Positions 21,414 to 30,839 are shown, counted from the stretch's first letter. The stretch is 41,546 nucleotides of DNA from Companilactobacillus kedongensis (GCF_003946625.1 NZ_RHOR01000019.1:1-41546); one strand, 5' to 3'. Numbers and translations: made by a program. The notes: a model not told the origin generated them from the sequence alone.

Positions 21414-22550
21414 CTAGAACGTTCTAACAGGAGTAATCAGTTGAACAAAGTCATCTTTATTCTCTACTGGTCTCAATGTGAACGGATGTAATGGCGAAGT
21501 AAAACTCATTTCAATATTAGTATTTCCACCAAATGACCTTAAGGCATCTTTCAAATAATCAGGGTTAAATGAAATTTCTAAATCGTCACCTTCAAGGTTT
21601 TCGAAATCTAGAACTTCTTCAACAGTTCCGACCTCTGGTGAATTCCCATAAAGAATTGCTTTCTTTTCAGCCGTCTTTATCTCTAACTTAATAACATTAT
21701 TGCGACTCTCATGTGAAAGAAGTGAAGCTCTCTCAACAGAACCTAATAACTTTGTCGTATCGAAAGTAATCTTGGTATTTGAATCTGCCGGGATCAAACG
21801 GTCTGTTTCTGGATATCTTCCGTCAAGCAGACGTGAGTAAAACATAACATTGTCAAAACTGAATAGGACTTGATTCTCAGAGATAGACATTGAAATTTCT
21901 TTAACTGAGTCATTAATTGTTCTTACCAATTCAGTCAAACTCTTTCCAGGAATGATCAAGTTGTAATCTTCATCGCTAGTAATATCGATTCTTCTTTGAG
22001 ATAAACGGTGACTGTCAGTTGCGACCGAAACTAAACCTTCACTACTGATCAAGAAGTTAACACCAGTTAAAACTGGACGACTTTCTTGATTTGAAACAGC
22101 AATGACGGTTTGGTTAACAACTTCTTTAAATAGATCCGTGGGGAAAACTAATTGATTTGAGGTCTCAACTTCTGGAAGGTGTGGATAATTACTTGCATCC
22201 AAACCATTGATAGTAAATTCAGATACTCCGGAAGAAATAAGAGTTTGATTATTACTTAGAACTTCTAAATCAAAATTATCCCCAGGTAATTTTTTAATGA
22301 TTTCATTAAAGAATCTAGCTGGTAAGACGATTGAACCGGTACTTTCGATTCTTAAATCATTATCAGTGTCCTCTTTTGAAATAAATGAAGTGATAGAAAT
22401 ATCTGAATTGCTACCAGTAATAGTTAAACCACTGTCTGACAAATCTAATTTCATTCCTGTAAGTATTGGAATTGTAGTTTTTGTGGAAATTGCTCGTTGA
22501 ACGTTATTTGTTTGGTTTACGAATTTTGATCTATCGATTGAAAATTTCAT
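21414..22550 (-). CDS. dnaN: DNA polymerase III beta subunit (sliding clamp)
   Basis: A 378-residue clamp protein of three similar domains that encircles DNA and tethers the polymerase. It begins MKFSIDRSKFV and shows the clamp landmarks SGSIVLPARFF-like, GVNFLIS, VATDSHRLSQRR, and the C-terminal LITPVRTF tip near the partner-binding pocket. Length is normal. ATG behind AGAGGGG, 156 nt downstream of dnaA across the second half of the origin. Confidence 0.98.
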   Translation of the reverse strand: MKFSIDRSKFVNQTNNVQRAISTKTTIPILTGMKLDLSDSGLTITGSNSDISITSFISKEDTDNDLRIESTGSIVLPARFFNEIIKKLPGDNFDLEVLSNNQTLISSGVSEFTINGLDASNYPHLPEVETSNQLVFPTDLFKEVVNQTVIAVSNQESRPVLTGVNFLISSEGLVSVATDSHRLSQRRIDITSDEDYNLIIPGKSLTELVRTINDSVKEISMSISENQVLFSFDNVMFYSRLLDGRYPETDRLIPADSNTKITFDTTKLLGSVERASLLSHESRNNVIKLEIKTAEKKAILYGNSPEVGTVEEVLDFENLEGDDLEISFNPDYLKDALRSFGGNTNIEMSFTSPLHPFTLRPVENKDDFVQLITPVRTF

Positions 22551-22561
22551 AGGTACCCCTC

Positions 22562-22676
22562 TTTTAATTAATTAGTATATAAATAGAAGTAGTAGTAGGT
22601 GCTGTTGATTCTGTGGATAACTTTCATAAAGCCAAGGCGATCTTGAATTTATCTTGTTATTAACAGGTGTGGATAA
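22562..22676. other. oriC: oriC right half: DnaA boxes, DnaA-trios and AT-rich unwinding region
   Basis: The dnaA-dnaN gap holds two perfect DnaA boxes, TGTGGATAA at 22612-22620 and 22668-22676. Upstream of the first, at 22584-22598, is a run of five trinucleotides TAG-AAG-TAG-TAG-TAG, matching the DnaA-trio element of bacterial origins, separated from the box by 13 nt (gtgctgttgattc). Next to the trios, 22562-22583 is almost pure A/T. Box, spacer, trios, AT-rich DNA in that order is the published unwinding-element layout of Bacillus, placing initial melting here. Confidence 0.85.
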
Positions 22677-22706
22677 CTTAGTATAAACTAAATACTTTTC
22701 AACATG

Positions 22707-24077
22707 TTAATTTCTGAGTTCGTCCTTTAATTCAGCGACGGCTCTTTTTATTTCACCATTTTTTATAACTAACTCGGATATTTTATCACACGAATGCATA
22801 ACTGTCGTATGATCCTTACCACCGAATTCCATTCCAATTTGTGGTAAGGATTTATCTGTTAGTTCTCTGGCTAAATACATAGCGATTTGTCTAGGAACAA
22901 CAATTGTTTTAACACGTTTCTTACCCTTAAGGTCGTTGACAGATACATGGTAGTATTTGGCGACACGACTCTGAATTTTCCCAACGGTCAGACCATTTTG
23001 TTCCTTATTAAGTTTTAATGATTTTAAAGCATCTGCGGCAATGGATTTAGTGATGTCTTCTTTATTCATTGTTGAATAAGCTTGAACTCTCAGCAAGGCA
23101 CCTTCCAATTCACGAACGTTGGTATCAACTTGTTCAGCTATATATGAAAGAGTGTCATCAGGAATTTCAAGATTTTCGGCGATAGCTTTGTTTCGTAAAA
23201 TGGCAATTCTTGTTTCAAGATCAGGCGCAGTGATATCAACAGGTAGCCCCCATTTGAAACGTGATACTAATCTTTCCTCAAGCTTAGGAATTTCATTTGG
23301 TAAGCGATCAGAAGTCATAACGATTTGCTTACTATTAGCGTACAGTTCATTGAAAGTATGGAAAAACTCTTCTTGAGTTCCCTCTTTTTCACCAAAGAAC
23401 TGGATGTCATCTATTAGTAATAAATCTACATTACGGTATTCTTGACGGAATTCTTCTTGAGTTCTGGTCTGGATTGAATTAATAAAATCATTGGCAAAAG
23501 TTTCGCTGGTAACGTATTTGACATTTGCTGCTGGTTCTAGCTTGATCATTTGGTGTCCTATGGCCTGCATCAAGTGAGTTTTTCCAAGTCCAACACCACC
23601 ATAAATAAACAATGGGTTGTAAATAGTACCTGGTTCTTCGGCAACTGCTAAAGCTGCGGCGTGGGCCATTTGGTTACCACTACCAGTTATAAAAGAATCA
23701 AAAGTGTATTTTGGATTCAAATGAGAATTATGGAAGACATGTCCAGTGGTAGTAGTTTTTTCAATGTTATTTTTAGGAGCTGCCGGTTCTTCCCTCTTTG
23801 TTTGATCTTCAGCAGTCTCGATGACTGGATTAAGTTCAATACCATTTAATTCAAAAGAATAAATTGCAATATCTTCGGTATAATGTCGCTCCCAATAGTC
23901 TTTATGCAAGTTGCTGGGAACAGAAATATGAAGATCATTCCCAGAAATATATAAAGGATGCGCGCTTTCTACCCAAGTTGTATAGCTTACGGGGGTTAAA
24001 CTAGATTTTAATTTTTTAGTTAAATAATCCCAAAATTCTTTGATTTGAGTATTTGAATCGTCATTTATATTTTGCAA
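22707..24077 (-). CDS. dnaA: Chromosomal replication initiator DnaA
   Basis: A 456-residue AAA+ initiator that binds DnaA boxes and opens oriC. Domain I (1-85, FWDYLTKKLKSSLTPVSYTTW), short variable domain II (about 86-118), AAA+ domain III with Walker A GGVGLGKTHL (160-169), Walker B LLLIDDIQF and sensor YVTSETFANDF region, and domain IV with the DNA-binding helix-turn-helix ending GGKDHTTVMHSCDKI. The start is TTG, preceded by an unusual G6 Shine-Dalgarno 8 nt upstream, which may keep expression low. Its promoter region contains DnaA boxes. Confidence 0.99.
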   Translation of the reverse strand: MQNINDDSNTQIKEFWDYLTKKLKSSLTPVSYTTWVESAHPLYISGNDLHISVPSNLHKDYWERHYTEDIAIYSFELNGIELNPVIETAEDQTKREEPAAPKNNIEKTTTTGHVFHNSHLNPKYTFDSFITGSGNQMAHAAALAVAEEPGTIYNPLFIYGGVGLGKTHLMQAIGHQMIKLEPAANVKYVTSETFANDFINSIQTRTQEEFRQEYRNVDLLLIDDIQFFGEKEGTQEEFFHTFNELYANSKQIVMTSDRLPNEIPKLEERLVSRFKWGLPVDITAPDLETRIAILRNKAIAENLEIPDDTLSYIAEQVDTNVRELEGALLRVQAYSTMNKEDITKSIAADALKSLKLNKEQNGLTVGKIQSRVAKYYHVSVNDLKGKKRVKTIVVPRQIAMYLARELTDKSLPQIGMEFGGKDHTTVMHSCDKISELVIKNGEIKRAVAELKDELRN

Positions 24078-24098
24078 AGATTTCCCCCCAATCTTTAA

Positions 24099-24432
24099 TG
24101 TGGATAAATTTTTTACGGAAAAAAGACATTGTATAGTTTATCATTGTATAAAAGAGTTTTCCACAGAACAAATGTTTAAATTATAAAAAAATAACAAGAA
24201 GGAAATACTAAAAAAGATAGCCTGTGAAAAAGTCGGACAATTTTAGTTATTCACACAGTTTTCCACAAACTAGTGTATCTATCAGGCCTTATATATCAAC
24301 TAATTCTACAAGATTTATTTTTTATTCTCAACCTGTGGATAACTAAAACACAGTAAAATTGTTCAGGTGAAAAGCCTGTCGATAACTTTGTGGGTAAAAA
24401 AAGTTGTAAAATGCTTCCACAAATTATCCACA
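24099..24432. other. oriC: oriC left half: DnaA box cluster between dnaA and rpmH
   Basis: Four perfect DnaA boxes in the 512-nt gap: TGTGGATAA at 24099-24107 and 24334-24342, TTATTCACA at 24247-24255 and TTATCCACA at 24424-24432. Four one-mismatch boxes are at 24157-24165, 24259-24267, 24377-24385 and 24389-24397. The gap is strongly A/T-rich and no gene is visible in it. Together with the boxes between dnaA and dnaN this forms a bipartite origin around dnaA. Confidence 0.9.
24143..24171 (-). promoter_or_regulatory. Promoter of dnaA
   Basis: On the minus strand TTGTTC (24171-24166), 17-nt spacer, TACAAT (24148-24143). A one-mismatch DnaA box (TTTTCCACA, 24157-24165) fills part of the spacer, and a perfect box (24099-24107) lies in the untranslated leader, so autorepression by DnaA is likely. 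Confidence 0.7.
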
Positions 24433-24498
24433 GGAAAACTGTTTAAAAACTTTTCAAAACAAAATAGTAACTATATAGAAGTAATCGAAAATTTGTTG

Positions 24499-24527
24499 TT
24501 TAAATTCATTGCATAGCATGGTATTAT
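24499..24527 (+). promoter_or_regulatory. Promoter of rpmH
   Basis: TTTAAA (24499-24504), 17-nt spacer, TATTAT (24522-24527) with an extended -10 TG at 24519-24520. It lies about 60 nt before the rpmH ATG. Confidence 0.65.
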
Positions 24528-24589
24528 AGTTAAGCAATTGTCTGAAGAAGTGAAAAATTTTTGTTAAATAAGATTCAGGAGGTTTATTG

Positions 24590-24730
24590 ATGACTACAAA
24601 AAGAACATTTCAACCTAAGAAGCGTCATCGTGAACGCGTCCATGGTTTCATGAAGAGAATGAGTACAAGTAATGGTCGCAAGGTTCTTGCAAGACGCCGC
24701 AAAAAAGGTAGAAAAGTATTATCAGCTTAG
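24590..24730 (+). CDS. rpmH: 50S ribosomal protein L34
   Basis: A 46-residue highly basic protein: starts [20 protein letters not shown], contains [19 protein letters not shown] and ends KVLSA. This is the canonical L34 sequence and size. ATG behind AGGAGG. It is the first gene on the right of oriC, followed by a terminator before rnpA, the usual rpmH-rnpA-yidC order. Confidence 0.98.
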   Translation: MTTKRTFQPKKRHRERVHGFMKRMSTSNGRKVLARRRKKGRKVLSA

Positions 24731-24735
24731 TTTTG

Positions 24736-24766
24736 AAGGATCACTGATTTTTAGTGGTCCTTTTTT
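24736..24766 (+). terminator. Terminator between rpmH and rnpA
   Basis: Stem aaggatcact (24736-24745) / agtggtcctt (24753-24762) with one G-T pair, followed by T6. It would make abundant short L34 mRNA and let only part of transcription run into rnpA. Confidence 0.85.
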
Positions 24767-24795
24767 ATTACAAACAAGGGATCGTCTGGTGACAT

Positions 24796-25137
24796 ATGAG
24801 AAAGAGCTATCGAATTAAAAAAGAAAATGAGTTTCAATATGTTTATTCAAAGGGACAATCAGTCGCAAATCGTAATTTTGTTCTTTATCAAATTGATAAG
24901 AAGGATCAAAAACATTTTCGCGTGGGATTGTCAGTTGGGAAAAAGGTTTCGCATACAGCAGTCGGTCGTAATCGAGTTAAACGTTACGTCAGACAATCAT
25001 TGTTGGAATTAAAACCAGAATTACCAGCTGAACTGGACTTTTTGATCATTGCTCGAAAACCATCCGTTGATTTAGATATGTTCGAAACGAAAAAAAATAT
25101 CGTACATTTGCTAAAATTAGGTAAAATACTAGGGTAA
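24796..25137 (+). CDS. rnpA: Ribonuclease P protein component
   Basis: A 113-residue basic protein that assists the RNase P RNA in tRNA 5' maturation. Starts [20 protein letters not shown]; has [27 protein letters not shown] with the RNR signature and [10 protein letters not shown]. Size is typical. ATG with a weak GGTG Shine-Dalgarno. Confidence 0.97.
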   Translation: MRKSYRIKKENEFQYVYSKGQSVANRNFVLYQIDKKDQKHFRVGLSVGKKVSHTAVGRNRVKRYVRQSLLELKPELPAELDFLIIARKPSVDLDMFETKKNIVHLLKLGKILG

Positions 25138-25167
25138 GATAAAAAATAATAATATATAGGTGTAAAA

Positions 25168-26007
25168 GTGAATAAAAAAAGCTTAAAAAAATACTTAGGT
25201 GTGGCGTTATTACTTGGTGTTGTTTTAGTTTTGTCAGGTTGTTCTAACCTTAATGAACCGATTACTAGCCATAGTTCTGGGATTTGGGATCACTATGTTT
25301 TATATAGTTTCTCGCAATTTATCCTTTGGTTAGGTTCATTAGTTGGTAATAGTTCAGGTTGGGCTATCGTGCTCTTTACTCTGATTGTAAGAATTGTTTT
25401 ACTACCACTGAACTGGTATCAAATCAGAAGTATGAACAAGCAGATGACTGTTCAACCACAAATACAAGCACTTCAAAAGAAGTATTCTGCTAAGGATACT
25501 GACACACAAAGTAAGTTAAGAGAAGAGACTCAAAAACTTTATAGTGAGGCCGGAGTTAATCCGGTTGCGGGATGTTTGCCACTTTTGGTACAGATGCCGG
25601 TTATGTTTGCTTTGTATCAAGCAATTTATAAGACTGAGCAATTACGTAATGGTACATTCTTGTGGATGCAATTAAGTAAAGCCGATCCATATTACATTAT
25701 GGCTATTTTGGCCGCTGTATTTACTTTCTTAAGTACATACATTGCCAGCTATTCGCAACCAAATCAAAATACAACTACTAAGTTAATGACATACGTCATG
25801 CCGTTATTTATTTTCGTTCCTGCTTTGACATTCCCATCAGCCATTACTTTATACTGGGTTGTAACAAATGCTTTCCAAGTTGTTCAGACATTGATTTTCC
25901 AAAATCCTTTCAAGTACCGTCGTGCTCAAAAGGAAAAGGAAGAAGCAGAGCGTGAGAAGCAACGTAAGATCAGAAGAGCTAAAAAACGTGCTTACAAACG
26001 TCGTTAA
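25168..26007 (+). CDS. yidC: Membrane protein insertase YidC/Oxa1 (lipoprotein form)
   Basis: A 279-residue Sec-associated insertase. It has a lipoprotein signal with lipobox VLSGC (Cys25), then the five-helix YidC core; the groove Arg is in LIVRIVLLPLNW, followed by the cytoplasmic hairpin (about 90-130, QIQALQKKY) and the GCLPLLVQMPVMFALYQAI helix. The C-terminus is a very basic tail (KEKEEAEREKQRKIRRAKKRAYKRR-like) expected to touch ribosomes. GTG start 30 nt after rnpA. The jag/khpB gene that usually follows is absent. Confidence 0.97.
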   Translation: MNKKSLKKYLGVALLLGVVLVLSGCSNLNEPITSHSSGIWDHYVLYSFSQFILWLGSLVGNSSGWAIVLFTLIVRIVLLPLNWYQIRSMNKQMTVQPQIQALQKKYSAKDTDTQSKLREETQKLYSEAGVNPVAGCLPLLVQMPVMFALYQAIYKTEQLRNGTFLWMQLSKADPYYIMAILAAVFTFLSTYIASYSQPNQNTTTKLMTYVMPLFIFVPALTFPSAITLYWVVTNAFQVVQTLIFQNPFKYRRAQKEKEEAEREKQRKIRRAKKRAYKRR

Positions 26008-26010
26008 TTG

Positions 26011-26050
26011 ACAATTTTTCTAAAACTAGTTAAGATGTTTTAGAAATTGT
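26011..26050 (+). other. Hairpin after yidC
   Basis: acaatttttctaaaac (26011-26026) pairs with gttttagaaattgt (26037-26050) with a two-base bulge. There is no T-tract after it, so it is more likely an mRNA 3'-end stabiliser or processing site than a terminator; the true terminator follows at 26075. Confidence 0.5.
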
Positions 26051-26074
26051 ACAAACATATATAGAAAAGTAGTC

Positions 26075-26117
26075 AAAGTGCTTTTCCGCCATAATTGGTG
26101 GATTACGCACTTTTTTT
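26075..26117 (+). terminator. Terminator between yidC and mnmE
   Basis: Outer stem aaagtgc (26075-26081) / gcacttt (26107-26113), inner stem ccgcc/ggtgg, then a T7 run. It ends the rpmH-rnpA-yidC transcript. mnmE begins 29 nt later, so its promoter must lie inside or before the hairpin, or it depends on readthrough. Confidence 0.8.
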
Positions 26118-26146
26118 GTGCTTAAAAATGGGAAAAGAGGACTATT

Positions 26147-27535
26147 ATGCCAAGCGCAGTTACTGAATATGATACTATTGCTGCTATTTCGACCCCTCCT
26201 GGGGAGGGTGCCATTTCGATCGTTCGCCTTTCAGGAGATCAAGCAGTAGCTATAGCACAAAAGGTATTCAAGGGTAAAGATTTAACCAAAGTTAAGAGTC
26301 ATACAATAAATTATGGTCATATCATCGATCCTACAGATGAGTCTTTAGTTGATGAAGTCATGGTTTCGGTCATGTTAGCTCCAAAAACATTCACTAGAGA
26401 AGACGTAGTGGAGATAAATACTCATGGTGGTATTGTGGCCACTAATAAGGTATTACAGCTTCTGATCGGTTCTGGAGCACGTATGGCTGAACCTGGTGAA
26501 TTTACCAAACGGGCCTTTCTAAACGGTCGTATCGACTTAACACAAGCTGAGTCGGTAATGGATCTGATCCGTGCTAAGACAGATAAAGCTATGCAAGTCG
26601 CTGTAAATCAGTTGGATGGTAATTTGAATCATTTGATCGCAAATTTACGTCAAGAGATTTTAGATGCGTTGGCTCAAGTTGAGGTAAATATCGATTATCC
26701 AGAATATGATACCGAACAGATGACAACCAAGATGTTGTTAGAAAAAGCTCATTTAGTTAGCAAGAATATTGATAGTCTATTGAAAACAGCCGACAGTGGG
26801 GAAATCTTGCAGCATGGACTAGCCACGGCCATTGTTGGTAAACCTAATGTTGGTAAATCTAGTTTGCTTAATCGCTTACTTGATGAAGATAAGGCCATTG
26901 TTACGGATGTTGCTGGTACGACTAGAGATATTGTTGAGCAATATGTCAATATTGATGGTGTGCCACTTAAACTGATCGATACAGCTGGTGTTCGTGATAC
27001 AACAGATAAAGTTGAAAAAATTGGTGTTGAACGCTCTAAAAAAGCGTTAAAAGAAGCTGATTTAGTCATTGTTGTTTTAGATTCCAGTAGGGAACTCGAA
27101 AGTGATGACATTCAGTTACTTGATGCAACTAATGATAAACGTCGAATCATTATTTTTAATAAAAATGATTTAATACCCGTTATAACACCTAAAACGGTGA
27201 AACAAGTTAAAGCAGATGACACTATTTTACAAACTTCCGCTATAACGAATGACGGTATCGAAATGATCAAGCAAACTATCAGTCAGATTTTTAATGCTGG
27301 TATTGAAGACAGCAGTACAGATGTGATCATCACTAGTGCTAGACAGGCTGGTTTATTAAGACAAGCAAAAGAAAATTTAAATGATGTTATTTCAGGAATT
27401 GAAGCAGGGATGCCAATTGATTTAGTTCAGATCGATATGACAGCTTGCTGGGATACTCTGGGTGAAATTACCGGAGATAGCTATCCAGATGAGTTGATAA
27501 CACAACTATTCTCACAATTCTGTTTAGGAAAATAG
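26147..27535 (+). CDS. mnmE: tRNA modification GTPase MnmE
   Basis: A 462-residue GTPase that with MnmG adds the (carboxymethyl)aminomethyl group to U34 of certain tRNAs. N-terminal folate-binding domain ([22 protein letters not shown]), helical domain, and an inserted Ras-like G domain: G1 [10 protein letters not shown]2 GTTRD, G3 DTAG, G4 NKND. The C-terminus ends FCLGK, with the conserved catalytic Cys. It precedes mnmG by 8 nt. Confidence 0.98.
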   Translation: MPSAVTEYDTIAAISTPPGEGAISIVRLSGDQAVAIAQKVFKGKDLTKVKSHTINYGHIIDPTDESLVDEVMVSVMLAPKTFTREDVVEINTHGGIVATNKVLQLLIGSGARMAEPGEFTKRAFLNGRIDLTQAESVMDLIRAKTDKAMQVAVNQLDGNLNHLIANLRQEILDALAQVEVNIDYPEYDTEQMTTKMLLEKAHLVSKNIDSLLKTADSGEILQHGLATAIVGKPNVGKSSLLNRLLDEDKAIVTDVAGTTRDIVEQYVNIDGVPLKLIDTAGVRDTTDKVEKIGVERSKKALKEADLVIVVLDSSRELESDDIQLLDATNDKRRIIIFNKNDLIPVITPKTVKQVKADDTILQTSAITNDGIEMIKQTISQIFNAGIEDSSTDVIITSARQAGLLRQAKENLNDVISGIEAGMPIDLVQIDMTACWDTLGEITGDSYPDELITQLFSQFCLGK

Positions 27536-27543
27536 GTGAATGT

Positions 27544-29448
27544 ATGCAAGTTAAAGAATTTGATTCAGAGAATTATGATGTAATTGTAGTTGGAGCTGGC
27601 CATGCCGGTTCAGAGGCTGCTTTGTCTGCCGCTAGAATGGGACAAAAGACGCTTCTCGTAACTATAAACTTAGATATGGTAGCTTTTATGCCATGTAACC
27701 CCTCTCTTGGTGGACCAGCCAAAGGGATCGTTGTTCGTGAGATTGACGCTCTTGGTGGTGAAATGGGTCGTAATATCGATAAAACTTATATTCAGATGAG
27801 AATGTTGAATACAGGTAAGGGTCCAGCCGTCAGAGCTTTGCGTGCTCAAGCAGATAAGAATATGTATCATCGTATGATGAAAGAAACTCTTGAAAAGGAA
27901 CCTAATCTTACTTTGAGACAAGGTATCGTTAACAAATTGATTGTTGAAGATGGTATTTGTAAAGGCGTTATAACGGCTACTGGCGCTAGATATCATGCCA
28001 AGGCTGTTGTGTTAACGGCTGGTACATCTTCAAGAGGTAAGATTATTATTGGTGAGCTAACTTATTCGTCCGGTCCTAATAACAGTATTCCTTCAATTAA
28101 ATTATCAGAAAATTTGGAAGAAAACGGCTTTAAGTTAACTCGTTTTAAGACTGGTACACCTCCACGTGTAAATAAAGATACAATTGATTTTTCTAAAACA
28201 GAGGAACAACCTGGCGATAAGGAACCAAATCATTTTTCATTTGAAACACCAGATTCACAATATTTGAAAGATCAGTTATCTTGTTGGATGACTTATACTA
28301 ATTCAACAACTCATCAAATCATTCGTGAAAATCTTGATCGTGCCCCAATATTTTCTGGAGTCATCAAGGGTGTTGGTCCAAGATATTGCCCATCAATTGA
28401 GGACAAAATCGTTCGTTTTGCTGACAAGCCACGTCACCAAATTTTCTTGGAACCTGAAGGTAGAGATACACAAGAATATTATGTTGGAGACTTCTCAACA
28501 TCTATGCCAGAAGAAGTTCAATTAAAGATGGTTCATTCAGTTGCCGGGCTTGAGAACGCTAAATTAATGCGTCCAGGATATGCAATCGAATATGATGTTA
28601 TTGAACCTTGGCAATTGAAATTGAATATGGAAACAAAGGTTGTTAAGAATCTCTTTACCGCTGGTCAAATGAACGGAACTTCTGGTTATGAAGAAGCTGC
28701 TGGACAAGGTCTTATGGCTGGTATTAATGCTGCTTTACGTGCTGAAGGTAAAGATCCGTTTGTACTACACCGTGATGAAGCTTATATCGGCGTTATGATC
28801 GATGACCTTGTTACTAAGGGTACAAATGAACCTTATCGTTTGCTTACAAGTCGTGCTGAATATCGTTTAATTTTACGTCATGATAATGCCGACTTACGTT
28901 TGACTGATAAAGGTTATGACTTAGGACTTATCAGTGATGACCGTTATGCTAAATTTAACGACAAACGTGATGCGACTAAGCGTGAATTGGAGCGTTTGAA
29001 TCGTAAGATGATCACTCCGAAGATGGATGAACCATTTATGACAAGTCATAACTTTAAGAATTTGAAAGATGGTATCTTAGCTGATCATTTATTGAGACGT
29101 CCTGAAGTTCACTATGAGGATATTATTGATATGATCGGTGATCCAGAGGATGGTCCAGTTGATCGTCGTGTTAAAGAACAAGTCGAGATCAGCATTAAAT
29201 ATGCAGGTTATATTAAAAAAGAAGAACTAAAGATCGAACGATTGAAGAAGATGGAGTCAAAGAAGATTCCTGATCGTATCGACTATACTAAAGTACCAAG
29301 TTTAGCTACTGAAGCCGTTCAAAAGTTATCTAAAATAACTCCAGAAACAATAGCTCAAGCTAGTCGTATCAGTGGTGTAAATCCTGCTGATATAGGAATT
29401 TTGAGTGTTTATATTGAACAAGGTAGAATTGCTAAAATAGCAGAATAA
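27544..29448 (+). CDS. mnmG: tRNA uridine-5-carboxymethylaminomethyl synthesis enzyme MnmG (GidA)
   Basis: A 634-residue FAD enzyme, partner of MnmE. FAD-binding [17 protein letters not shown] near residue 17, [13 protein letters not shown] with a catalytic Cys, GTSSRGKI, and the C-terminal helical domain that binds MnmE and tRNA. Full length and intact. Start ATG with AGGTG overlapping the end of mnmE. A terminator follows immediately. Confidence 0.98.
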   Translation: MQVKEFDSENYDVIVVGAGHAGSEAALSAARMGQKTLLVTINLDMVAFMPCNPSLGGPAKGIVVREIDALGGEMGRNIDKTYIQMRMLNTGKGPAVRALRAQADKNMYHRMMKETLEKEPNLTLRQGIVNKLIVEDGICKGVITATGARYHAKAVVLTAGTSSRGKIIIGELTYSSGPNNSIPSIKLSENLEENGFKLTRFKTGTPPRVNKDTIDFSKTEEQPGDKEPNHFSFETPDSQYLKDQLSCWMTYTNSTTHQIIRENLDRAPIFSGVIKGVGPRYCPSIEDKIVRFADKPRHQIFLEPEGRDTQEYYVGDFSTSMPEEVQLKMVHSVAGLENAKLMRPGYAIEYDVIEPWQLKLNMETKVVKNLFTAGQMNGTSGYEEAAGQGLMAGINAALRAEGKDPFVLHRDEAYIGVMIDDLVTKGTNEPYRLLTSRAEYRLILRHDNADLRLTDKGYDLGLISDDRYAKFNDKRDATKRELERLNRKMITPKMDEPFMTSHNFKNLKDGILADHLLRRPEVHYEDIIDMIGDPEDGPVDRRVKEQVEISIKYAGYIKKEELKIERLKKMESKKIPDRIDYTKVPSLATEAVQKLSKITPETIAQASRISGVNPADIGILSVYIEQGRIAKIAE

Positions 29449-29477
29449 AAAAGACGTCGTATTTCGACGTCTTTTTT
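29447..29477. terminator. Terminator after mnmG
   Basis: A perfect 13-bp stem aaaaaagacgtcg (29447-29459) / cgacgtctttttt (29465-29477), overlapping the mnmG stop codon and ending in T6. Confidence 0.92.
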
Positions 29478-29503
29478 GGTATAAATTAGTTAGAGGTGAT
29501 CAT

Positions 29504-29830
29504 ATGACCGTAATTGAAGACTATATCAGTAAGGCGGAGACTTCTCATCAAGAGAAGCTCAATCAAATGTACAAGCTTATTAAGTCAATCATTCCTGAAG
29601 CTGAAGAGAAGATATCATATGCTATGCCGACGTTTTATTTGAAGAAAAATCTAGTTCATTTCGCAGATTTTAAACGTCACTTAGGATTTTATCCAACTCC
29701 TTCAGCAATTGTTGAATTTGAAGAAGAATTGAAACCATATAAAACTTCCAAAGGTGCAATTCAGTTTCTCTACGAAAAACCGTTGCCTGAAGAATTGATC
29801 AAGAAAATTGTTCAATATCGAAAAGAGTAA
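29504..29830 (+). CDS. DUF1801 (YdhG-like) protein
   Basis: A 108-residue soluble alpha/beta protein with the DUF1801 pattern: IEDYISKAETSHQEKLNQMY at the start, IIPEAEEKISYAMPTFYLKKNLVHFA, and the FYPTPSAIVEFEEEL and GAIQFLYEKPLPEELIKKIV segments. Some relatives are described as frataxin-like iron chaperones, but that role is not evident here. ATG with AGAGGTGAT; it stands alone between two terminators. Confidence 0.88.
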   Translation: MTVIEDYISKAETSHQEKLNQMYKLIKSIIPEAEEKISYAMPTFYLKKNLVHFADFKRHLGFYPTPSAIVEFEEELKPYKTSKGAIQFLYEKPLPEELIKKIVQYRKE

Positions 29831-29865
29831 ATTGGAGTAAAGTAACTTTCTGAAAACATTTATAG

Positions 29866-29903
29866 AATAGGAAAATCGTACGAACGATTTTCCTATTTTT
29901 TTT
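29866..29903 (+). terminator. Terminator after the DUF1801 gene
   Basis: A perfect 14-bp stem aataggaaaatcgt (29866-29879) / acgattttcctatt (29884-29897) with loop acga and a T8 run. Confidence 0.92.
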
Positions 29904-29925
29904 ATTATTAAGTTTTATTACGTAT

Positions 29926-29972
29926 AAAATACGAACTATATTAAAAAACAAATTTGAAATTGTTCGTACTTT
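29926..29972. promoter_or_regulatory. Paired inverted PurR-type boxes
   Basis: AAAATACGAACTAT (29926-29939) and, inverted, AAAGTACGAACAAT (complement of 29959-29972) agree at 12 of 14 positions. Both have the CGAAC core of the Gram-positive PurBox (consensus AWWWCCGAACWWT), and the two cores are 25 nt apart, comparable with known PurBox pairs. The second box lies between the -35 and -10 of the downstream promoter, so repression is expected when PRPP is low (purines plentiful). Confidence 0.75.
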
Positions 29973-29982
29973 CTGCTATATT
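29954..29982 (+). promoter_or_regulatory. Promoter of the ABC importer-adenine deaminase operon
   Basis: TTGAAA (29954-29959), 17-nt spacer, TATATT (29977-29982) with an extended -10 TG at 29974-29975. It sits 32 nt before the first gene's TTG start and is overlapped by the inverted PurR-type boxes. Confidence 0.8.
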
Positions 29983-30014
29983 ACTGGTATTGATTTCAGA
30001 AAGGTTGTCATAAT

Positions 30015-30839
30015 TTGAAAAGATCTACTGTTTTATTACTATCCCCGGGACTTTTATTGATAATTGTTCTGTTGATATTACCGATCTTACAAATGTTCTT
30101 GCCGACATTTGTGGGAGATCAGTTTTTCTTGGAAAAATATCTTAACTTTTTCCATAGTAGCGGCAATATTCAAGTAATCTTACGAACATTGATGATTGCA
30201 GTTATCACAACCTTAATAACCCTGTCGTTGGGGTTGCCAACTGCATACTGGATGTCTCGTTTGGGAGAGAGATGGAAGAAAGTCGTATCAATAATTGTTT
30301 TATTCCCGATATTGACCAATGCCGTAGTTAGAAATTTTGCATGGATCACAATTTTAGGAAAAAACGGTGTAATCAATAATCTCTTGATGCAATTACACCT
30401 TATTGAGAAACCTATGACTTTGCTATACACGAACTTTTCGATCGTTATTGGATCGGTTTATCTGTTTTTGCCGATCATGATTACTTCGTTAGTTAGTTCG
30501 TTCAGTCAGCTTAACTTTGAAGTTGAAGAAGCTGCTTCTGTTATTGGTGCTCGACCTTCAATCGTATTTTTCAAAGTCATTTTGCCACAACTTTCGGTGG
30601 GGATGCTTACAGGTTCAATCCTGGTTTTTGTTGGTTCGCTAACGGCATATACAACGCCTCAGTTGTTAGGTGGAAACAAGAATATGGTATTGGCAACGTT
30701 GCTACAACAACAATCGATCACTTTAGGCGATTGGACAAGCGCCAGTGTAGTTGCTGTTATCTTAACTGTAATTGCTGTCTTGGTTATGACAATTATGAAT
30801 TACGGTACTAAGTTAATGGATCGGAGGAATGCTAAGTGA
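30015..30839 (+). CDS. ABC transporter permease, PotB-like
   Basis: A 274-residue inner-membrane permease with about six membrane helices and the EAA loop VEEAASVIGARPSIVFFKVILP that docks to the ATPase. Family: PotB of spermidine/putrescine importers and its relatives. The start is TTG behind AGAAAGG. It is the first of five tightly linked genes (permease, permease, ATPase, binding protein, adenine deaminase), and its last 4 nt overlap the next gene. Polyamine pot operons in this group usually run A-B-C-D, so the order B-C-A-D together with a PurR-type operator argues for another substrate, probably a purine. Confidence 0.9.
   Translation: MKRSTVLLLSPGLLLIIVLLILPILQMFLPTFVGDQFFLEKYLNFFHSSGNIQVILRTLMIAVITTLITLSLGLPTAYWMSRLGERWKKVVSIIVLFPILTNAVVRNFAWITILGKNGVINNLLMQLHLIEKPMTLLYTNFSIVIGSVYLFLPIMITSLVSSFSQLNFEVEEAASVIGARPSIVFFKVILPQLSVGMLTGSILVFVGSLTAYTTPQLLGGNKNMVLATLLQQQSITLGDWTSASVVAVILTVIAVLVMTIMNYGTKLMDRRNAK

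Noticed and set aside
29878-29889. A third CGAAC core in the terminator after the DUF1801 gene
   Set aside because: It is part of the loop and stem of a perfect terminator hairpin and lacks a partner at the right distance; coincidence is likely.
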